A stretch of DNA of 64,000 bases from Glandiceps talaboti. Its lineage: Eukaryota > Hemichordata > Enteropneusta > Spengelidae. Where the stretch lies: positions 12,566,001 through 12,630,000 of the forward strand of contig NC_135558.1 in NCBI RefSeq assembly GCF_964340395.1, given 5' to 3'. Within the stretch, counting starts at the first letter, position 1; each line of letters begins with the position of its first letter. Below the pieces are notes generated by a model. It saw only the letters and a list, made by a program, of their open reading frames with translations. It had not been told where the DNA came from and made no database searches. Below, piece by piece: positions 57,965-64,000 of this stretch. Both the position numbers and the translations under genes were made by a program.

Positions 57965-58835
57965 TGCAGTTTGTTTACTGCTTTTGTTGCCATGGCATAT
58001 CTTGAGCTGTGATACATGTAAATATTAAGATTGGTGGGATATTGCATGCTAACTAACTGGGCTAACCATTATAGCATTGACACATTAGTAATGTTCTAGT
58101 AATGAAGATATGGTGATACAACTATTAGCAAACCTTTTGATTATGAAAACAGGTTACACATAGACACCCTTTGTAGATCTGTTTAATAGTGATGTTCATT
58201 GCCATTCTGTACATGAAGACACAACATTGCTGTGTACTCATTATCCTTTTAAACTAAAGGCTAGACTTGAACTTACATTTGTAGATTTTAGATGATGTTG
58301 GCAAAAATAAAAATACTGTTAGGACTTGGTCAATCAGCCCTACGGTACTTTGAACTTACATTTGTAGATTAAATTTAGATGACATTGTCCCAAGCCCTAT
58401 TGTCTAATATTAGACTTGAACTTACATTTGTAGATTTTAGATGATATTGACCCAAGTAAAAACACCATTAGGACTTGGTCAATCAGCCCTACTGTAGACT
58501 TGGAGTTGAACTTACATTTGTAGATTTTAGAAAATATTTGAAAATGTGAGTCCTTTATTTTAATTTATGAAAAGAATTATTAGATTCTTTCTGTTGCAAT
58601 ATTATTTAATTACATGTATTTTGTAAAATCCACACATTTACAATTGGATGCTGCCCAGTGACTGTCTGAGTTTGAATTTATTCACAGAATCACACTGAAT
58701 ATGCATCACTGATGTAAAGAAATGCATTTATACATTTTTGTGTTCTTGTTTCAGCAATTGTATATCGGTGAACTTGAAGGGGGAAATCGACAGAAGGCTA
58801 TGCGCAAACTTCGAGTACCACCACTTGGAGCAAGG
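47550..58835 (+). CDS. XPR1: XPR1 phosphate exporter, 5' part: six exons, SPX domain (partial)
   Basis: Join 47550-47618, 47777-47828, 49038-49139, 51810-52060, 52840-52989 and 58755-58835: 705 nt, 235 codons, in frame throughout and continuing beyond the window. The N-terminus [20 protein letters not shown] and the block [19 protein letters not shown] identify XPR1, the only known metazoan inorganic phosphate exporter. What is present is the whole cytosolic SPX domain, including the lysine cluster KILKKHDK (K167, K170, K171, K174) that binds inositol pyrophosphates and couples export to cell phosphate status. The membrane segments and EXS domain are not in the window. In mammals the protein also serves as entry receptor for some gammaretroviruses, through extracellular loops not encoded here. 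The insert at residues about 95-130 ([18 protein letters not shown]) is less conserved, as usual. Confidence 0.95.
47777..47828 (+). CDS. XPR1: XPR1 exon 2 (residues 24-40)
   Basis: 52 nt: [17 protein letters not shown] plus one base. Acceptor 'ccttttag', donor gtatgt. Confidence 0.93.
49038..49139 (+). CDS. XPR1: XPR1 exon 3 (residues 41-74)
   Basis: [20 protein letters not shown], then AKINTFFS. The SPX helix pair. Phase 1 at both ends. Confidence 0.96.
50215..50665. repeat. 48-bp minisatellite with internal palindrome, XPR1 intron 3
   Basis: About eight units of 'ttttttgccttctgagactg', 'gcaaactgagactggtctca', 'gatagtga'. Each unit holds the near-palindrome CTGAGACTGGTCTCAG (7-bp arms, 2-bp centre). 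The flanks contain single diverged 'gagact/agtctc' copies. Confidence 0.95.
51300..51350. repeat. (ACT)n microsatellite, XPR1 intron 3
   Basis: About 16 ACT repeats, followed by 'accaccact'. Confidence 0.97.
51360..51625. repeat. SINE-like dispersed repeat, XPR1 intron 3
   Basis: 'tttcatatagccctgcca', 'aaagtgccttacaattatta' and 'gttcaaatcttgcccaagga' resemble a repeat class widespread in marine invertebrates ('...cttgcccaaggacac'). 'gttcaaatc' is tRNA B-box-like, but no A box or cloverleaf is seen. Confidence 0.45.
51810..52060 (+). CDS. XPR1: XPR1 exon 4 (residues 75-158)
   Basis: [20 protein letters not shown], then a variable linker, then [20 protein letters not shown]. Phase 0 exit before gtgagt. 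Confidence 0.97.
52840..52989 (+). CDS. XPR1: XPR1 exon 5 (residues 159-208)
   Basis: [20 protein letters not shown], carrying the SPX lysine cluster, then [20 protein letters not shown]. Phase 0. Confidence 0.97.
53543..53810. mobile_element. MITE 'gagggcacact' family: one inverted full copy plus one partial
   Basis: 53543-53710 begins 'cagtgtgccctcta' and is inverted relative to 18011-18188. A second truncated copy follows at about 53717-53810 ('gagtaagagatagggaacac' to 'gatggcacac'). Confidence 0.8.
56280..56530. mobile_element. Dispersed repeat shared with CCDC18 intron 3
   Basis: Matches 21095-21310 over separated blocks: 'cacagactac', 'ttgtcatggg', 'taccataattt', 'gactaccaaagaaa', 'taatttcaagcc'. 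Non-coding. Confidence 0.65.
57917..57963. repeat. (AAC)n microsatellite, XPR1 intron 5
   Basis: About 15 'caa' trinucleotides. Confidence 0.97.
58262..58530. repeat. Tandem repeat, XPR1 intron 5
   Basis: 'gaacttacatttgtagatt' occurs four times, alternating with 'aggacttggtcaatcagccc' (twice). Compound unit, irregular spacing. Confidence 0.85.
58755..58835 (+). CDS. XPR1: XPR1 exon 6 (residues 209-235)
   Basis: [20 protein letters not shown], then VPPLGAR, just before the expected first membrane segment. Phase 0, donor gtaag. The next exon is not in the window. Confidence 0.95.
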
Positions 58836-58861
58836 GTAAGTTATTTTTTTTTCCAGATTTT

Positions 58862-61745
58862 GATCACCTGTACCTCAGAAGGTTGTTGGATTCTATTAGA
58901 CCTAGACCTCAGAAGGTTGTTGGATTCTATTAGACCTATACCTCAAACGGTTGTTGGATTCTATTAGACCTATACCTCAGAAGGTTGTTGGATTCTATTA
59001 GACCTAGACCCCAGAAGGTTGTTGGATTCTATTAGACCTGTGCCTCAGACGGTTGTTGGATTCTATTAGACCTAAACCTCAGATGGTTGTTGGATTCTAT
59101 TAGACCTATACCTCAGAAGGTTGTTGGATTCTATTAGACCTAGACCTCAGAAGGTTGTTGGATTCTATTAGACTTATACCTCAGATGGTTGTTGGATTCT
59201 ATTAGACCTATACCTCAGAAGGTTGTTGGATTCTATTAGACCTATACCTCAGAAGGTTGTTGGATTCTATTAGACCTATACCTCAGAAGGTTGTTGGATT
59301 CTATTAGACCTATACCTCAGAAGGTTGTTGGATTCTATTAGACCTATACCTCAGAAGGTTGTTGGATTCTATTAGACCTACATGTATACCTCAGAAGGTT
59401 GTTGGATTCTATTAGACCTAGACCCCAGAAGGTTGTTGGATTCTATTAGACCTATACCTCAGAAGATTGTTGGATTCTATTAGACCTATACCTCAGACGG
59501 TTGTTGGATTCTATTAGACCTGTACCTCAGATGGTTGTTCGATTCTATTAGGCCTATACCTCAGAAGGTTGTTCGATTCTATTATATCTGTACCTCAGAA
59601 GGTTGTTGGATTCTATTAGACCTAGATCTCAGAAGGTTTTTGGATTCTATTAGGCCTAGACCTCAGAAGGTTGTTGGATTCTATTAGACCTAGACCTCAG
59701 AAGGTTGTTGGATTCTATTAGACCTAAACCTCAGAAGGTTGTTGGATTCTATTAGATCTGTACCTCAGAAGTTTGCAGGATTCTATTAGACCTACATGTA
59801 TACCTCAGAAGGTTGTTGGATTCTATTAGACCTAGACCCCAGAAGGTTGTTGTATTCTATTAGACCTATACCTCAGAAGATTGTTGTATTCTATTAGACT
59901 TAGACCTCAGAAGGTTGTTGTATTCTATTAGACCTAGACCTCAGAAGGTTGTTGGATTCTATTAGACCTAGACCTCAGAAGGTTGATGGATTCTATTAGA
60001 CCTAGACCTCAGAAGGTTGTTGGATTCTATTAGGCCTAGACCTCAGAAGGTTGTTGGATTCTATTAGACCTATACCTCAGAAGGTTGTTGGATTCTATTA
60101 GACCTAGACCTCAGAAGGTTGTTGGATTCTATTAGACCTATACCTCAGAAGGTTGTTGGATTCTATTAGACCTATACCTCAGAAGATTGTTGGATTCTAT
60201 TAGACCTAAACCTTAGAAGGTTGTTGGATTCTATTAGACCTATGCCTTAGAAGGTTGTTGGATTCTATTCGACCTATGCCTTAGAAGGTTGTTCGATTCT
60301 ATTAGACGTAGACCTCAGAAGGTTGTTGGATTCTATTAGACCTATACCTCAGAAGGTTGTTGGATTCTATTAGACCTATACCTCAGAAGGTTGTTGGATT
60401 CTGTTAGACCTATACCTCAGAAGGTTGTTCGATTCTATTAGACCTATACCTCAGAAGGTTGTTGGATTCTATTAGACCTATACCTCAGAAGGTTGTGTGA
60501 TTCTATTAGACCTAGACCTCAGAAGGTTGTTGGATTCTATTAGACCTGTGCCTCAGACGGTTGTTGGATTCTATTAGACCTGTACCTCAGAAGGTTGTTG
60601 GATTCTATTAGATCTGTACCTCAGAAGGTTGTTGGATTCTATTAGACCTATACCTCAGACGGTTGTTGGATTCTATTAGACCTAGACCTCAGAAGGTTGT
60701 TGGATTCTATTAGACCTAGACCTCAGAAGGTTGTTGGATTCTATTAGACCTATACCTCAGAAGGTTGTTGGATTCTATTAGACCTATACATCAGAAGGTT
60801 GTTGGATTCTATTATACCTAAACCTCAGAAGGTTGTTGGATTCTATTAGACCTATACATCAGAAGGTTGTTGGATTCTATTAGACCTATACCTCAGAAGG
60901 TTGTTGGATTCTATTAGACTTATACCTCAGATGGTTGTTGGATTCTATTAGACCTAAACCTCAGAAGGTTGTTGGATTCTATTAGACCTATACATCAGAA
61001 GGTTGTTGGATTCTATTATACCTATACCCCAGACTGTTGTTGGATTCTATTAGACCTGTGCCTCAGAAGGTTGTTGGATTCTATTAGACCTGTACCTCAT
61101 ACGGTTGTTGGATTCTATTAGACCTATACCTCAGAAGGTTGTTGGATTCTATTAGACCTAAACCTTAGAAGGTTGTTGGATTCTATTAGACCTATGCCTT
61201 AGAAGGTTGTGTGATTCTATTAGACCTATACCTCAGAAGGTTGTTGGATTCTATTAGACCTATACCTCATACGGTTGTTGGATTCTATTAGACCTATACC
61301 TCAGAAGGTTGTTGGATTCTATTAGACCTAAACCTTAGAAGGTTGTTGGATTCTATTAGACCTATGCCTTAGAAGGTTGTGTGATTCTATTAGACCTATA
61401 CCTCAGAAGGTTGTTGGATTCTATTAGACCTATACCTCAGAAGGTTGTTGGATTCTATTAGACCTATGCCTTAGAAGGTTGTGTGATTCAATTAGACCTA
61501 GACCTCAGAAGGTTGTTGGATTCTATTAGACCTATACCTTAGAATGTTGTTGGATTCTATTAGACCTATACCTCAGAAGGTTGTTGGATTCTATTAGACC
61601 TATGCCTTAGAAGGTTGTGTGATTCTATTAGACCTAGACCTCAGAAGGTTGTTGGATTCTATTAGACCTATACCTCAGAATGTTGTTGGATTCTATTAGA
61701 CCTATACCTCAGAAGGTTGTTGGATTCTATTTGACCTATACCCCA
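58862..61745. repeat. 34-bp minisatellite, about 85 copies, XPR1 intron 6
   Basis: Unit 'ggttgttggattctattaga' plus 'cctatacctcagaa'; period 34 by coordinate (for example 59221 to 59255). It begins about 27 bp after the exon 6 donor. Variant units ('acctcagacgg', 'gaccccagaagg', 'ccttagaagg', a 6-bp 'catgta' insertion) recur in blocks, showing higher-order duplication. Confidence 0.97.
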
Positions 61746-62187
61746 GCATTGATCCCAGGCTTTACTGTAGAGTAGGACATCAAGGGTCCAAGGTTAGGAC
61801 AGCATGAATTAGTCAATTAACCTAGCCAATTCATTCCATTTTCTTCCACTAGCAAATGATGATCAAGGTGACAGAAAAGGCCAGACAAATCTTGATAGGC
61901 TTTATATTGTGTAACAAGTATAATACCATGTTGCCACTGACAACCAATCAATGTGACCTGTTTTGAGTATGAGTGAATGCTGGTGTATTTTTGAAAATAA
62001 GAGATGCATTTATATCATCAAGTTGTCACCGCAAAAGAAGCAATGGTACTAATAGTAGACTATACAACACGGTGCTCATGTGCTTGCTTAGTTGTATATA
62101 CTTTACTTATACCATGCATTAGCCAAGTTGCTGCCTTTGAACAGAAAATATGGGTTATAATGTGGTCATTCTATGTCACTACTACCC
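61746..62187 (+). other. XPR1: XPR1 intron 6, unique part
   Basis: No exon or RNA recognised. Confidence 0.6.
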
Positions 62188-62460
62188 ATGTCTATGTCAC
62201 TGGTTTTGTGGTGCTCGAAATATGAGTCAAAATGCACCAAAACACCATAATTTTTTCCAAAATTTTCATAAATTAGGATTGAGGAGTTTTAATTATATTA
62301 GACCCCAATATTTTCCTTCGTTTAGCCAGAATGTACTAGTAACCTAAGGGGATTTGTCACTACTCATCAAGGCCCTGTAAGTCACTCCTATTTTCCTGGC
62401 TGAATGAAGAAAATTGTGGGGAATAATATCTAATTGTCTTTCTGAAATAAGAAATTATTT
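62188..62460. mobile_element. Foldback family 'cctaaggggccttgtcac', copy 2 (decayed)
   Basis: Starts 'catgtctatgtcactggttt', 'gaaatatgagtcaaaatg', then 'taacctaaggggatttgtca'. The right hairpin arm is degraded. Confidence 0.75.
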
Positions 62461-63719
62461 GAACATAATTTGAATATACCTTGTACATGTACATGGCAAG
62501 TGTCTCACCTGTAAGTCACTCATATACCTGTAAGTCACCGCGAACACTGATTTGAATATACCTTGTACACGTACATGGCAGGTGTCTAAAAAAAATGGAT
62601 GTGGAATTGAATTAGAGATTTCATCCAGTTCATCAGAACTGATGAAGTAGCCATCTGTTGATGTACATATACACAAATAACAAAAGCATTCATGTAGCAT
62701 TTCTCTTGATTCTATACACAAATAACAAAACAATTCATCTGGTAATTCTCTTTGATTTGTATAACTTTGTGCTATCATATTAAAACATACAGCAAATCAC
62801 ATACAAATATGGTGCTGAATATATTCCACAGTGTCTTCAACATACAACATCAGTCCACTCTTACCTACTCCCCCCCCCCCACCACACACACACACACACA
62901 AAGGTTGTGTGGCCTAAAATGTGTTGACATAGGAAATCAATTGAGATTTAACAAGTTACTTACTGTTATCAGTGTCTGGATTTAAACTGATAAGAAGCAA
63001 ACAAACAGTACAGTGTTGGCAAGCATTTCACCAACAACTCATGGTGTGGTCTGGTGTTTCTTTGACTGGGAGGTCAACAGAGGTTAAAGGAGGTGGACAC
63101 ACAGACATAGGCACATACATGTACTTGTACATAGACACTAAGACACATACATGTATTAACGTAATTGCAAGATAAATGTGAACCGAAGGACCGCAATAGC
63201 ATTAAGAAAAACATGTACACACAAATACAGGACAAAAGAACGAAAGAAAAATAGTTTACCTTGAATTTCTGTCCATCTTTAAAAGTCATTTTGGAATGTG
63301 CAAAGGAGTCTGAGGAGAATACTGCTGAAATTAAAACATTCAAACTGTTCTTCACACTTTTAAATAAACTAAACATACACTTGCAACTGCAGGCTTCAAA
63401 CATTGGAAGGGTATGTGAGACAAACATAGAACTAGCACAGCAGTATGTGTCAGATGTATAAAAAGGTAAAATTTATTGTAAAAATTACATGACATTCATT
63501 CATCTAACAAAAATGATAAGGATTCCAGCTACATGATTCATTAAACATTGACTGTGTGATATCCATGCTATTATCATGTGATTGGCCATGTCATTGTTCA
63601 TGTGATAGACATGTGACTGCCATGTGATTGATTCCAAAGTGACATCAGTATCACATACAAATCATTTATCATCAAACTGTATGAAGTGTGTAAAAAGACC
63701 TAAAGATTTGTATTTGTTA
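62461..63719 (+). other. XPR1: XPR1 intron 6, continued
   Basis: Contains a short duplication ('tgaatataccttgtacatgt' at about 62471 and, with one change, about 62552) and a C/CA tract (62871-62900). No XPR1 exon recognised. Confidence 0.6.
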
Positions 63720-64000
63720 AAGGTTGCTAAATTTACTTTTAGATGTTATTCCCCAATATAAATCTTTTGTTCAGCCAGGGAAAATATAAGTGACCTAAGG
63801 GGGCCTTGTCACTACGAGTCGCTATACTTGAAGTGACAAAACCCTTAGGTCATGAGTATTTTCCAGCTGAATGAAGAAATATATTGGAGAATTTCACAAT
63901 TATACCAGTGCCTGTAATATCAAATGAAAAATCGGGGGAAGTAATTTTGAACACTTTCACTCATATTTCAAACACAGCAGAACCAGTGACGTAGACATGC
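63720..64000. mobile_element. Foldback family 'cctaaggggccttgtcac', copy 3, runs to the window edge
   Basis: Core arms 'aagtgacctaagggggcctt' and inverted 'cccttaggtcatgagtattt'. The right end, read in reverse, gives 'gcatgtctacgtcactggtt', the same terminus as copies 1 and 2, so the element has long inverted termini. Confidence 0.8.

Larger units (their letters stand above)
52990..58754 (+). other. XPR1: XPR1 intron 5 (5.8 kb)
   Basis: No exon recognised. Holds the MITE pair at 53543-53810, poly-C tracts (54388 and 55066), a dispersed repeat at 56280-56530 related to 21095-21310, a possible LINE 3' end near 57780-57870 ('caataaagtttgaatgaata'), (AAC)n at 57917-57963, and a tandem repeat at 58262-58530. 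Confidence 0.7.

Overview
This is an AT-rich, intron-rich animal nuclear locus. Three protein genes can be read exon by exon with GT-AG junctions and an unbroken frame: ribosomal protein L5 (RPL5, minus strand, 4272-9603, complete, 294 aa), a CCDC18 orthologue (plus strand, 12668-41501, 26 coding exons, 1,673 aa), and the 5' part of the phosphate exporter gene XPR1 (plus strand, from 47550; six exons, 235 aa; the rest lies beyond the right edge). RPL5 and CCDC18 are also close neighbours in vertebrates (human 1p22), so that pair looks like old microsynteny. The intron density, the many foldback/MITE-like elements and the recurring 'gagggcgc' repeat ends suggest an invertebrate, most likely a deuterostome such as a hemichordate, cephalochordate or echinoderm. 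The sequence alone does not settle the species.

Layout. 1-4170: intergenic repeats, no convincing gene, one isolated snoRNA copy. 4186-9678: RPL5. 9679-12667: divergent intergenic and promoter region, with a near-perfect ~280-bp palindrome just upstream of RPL5. 12668-41501: CCDC18, whose introns hold minisatellites, microsatellites and several inverted-repeat elements. 41502-47549: downstream region of CCDC18, with an exact 60-bp minisatellite, a strand-asymmetric AC-rich block and long CA/CT tracts. 47550-64000: XPR1 exons 1-6 and introns, including a 48-bp minisatellite and a ~2.9-kb 34-bp minisatellite.

The most unusual signal is in RPL5. Every internal intron (2 to 6) carries one copy of the same box C/D snoRNA in the sense orientation, and a sixth copy lies ~400 bp past the stop codon. 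The D' guide is complementary over 14 nt to the universally conserved 18S rRNA segment CGGUAAUUCCAGCU. The D'+5 rule points to the U next to the decoding-centre G (human 18S Um627, yeast Um578), the site served elsewhere by SNORD65/snR77. A second guide next to box D is equally conserved among the copies but has no target I can name.

Functionally the genes are independent. RPL5 is a translation gene with a 5'TOP-like start and the added role of snoRNA host. CCDC18 is a long coiled-coil protein. XPR1 is a membrane phosphate exporter, of which this window holds the SPX sensor domain.
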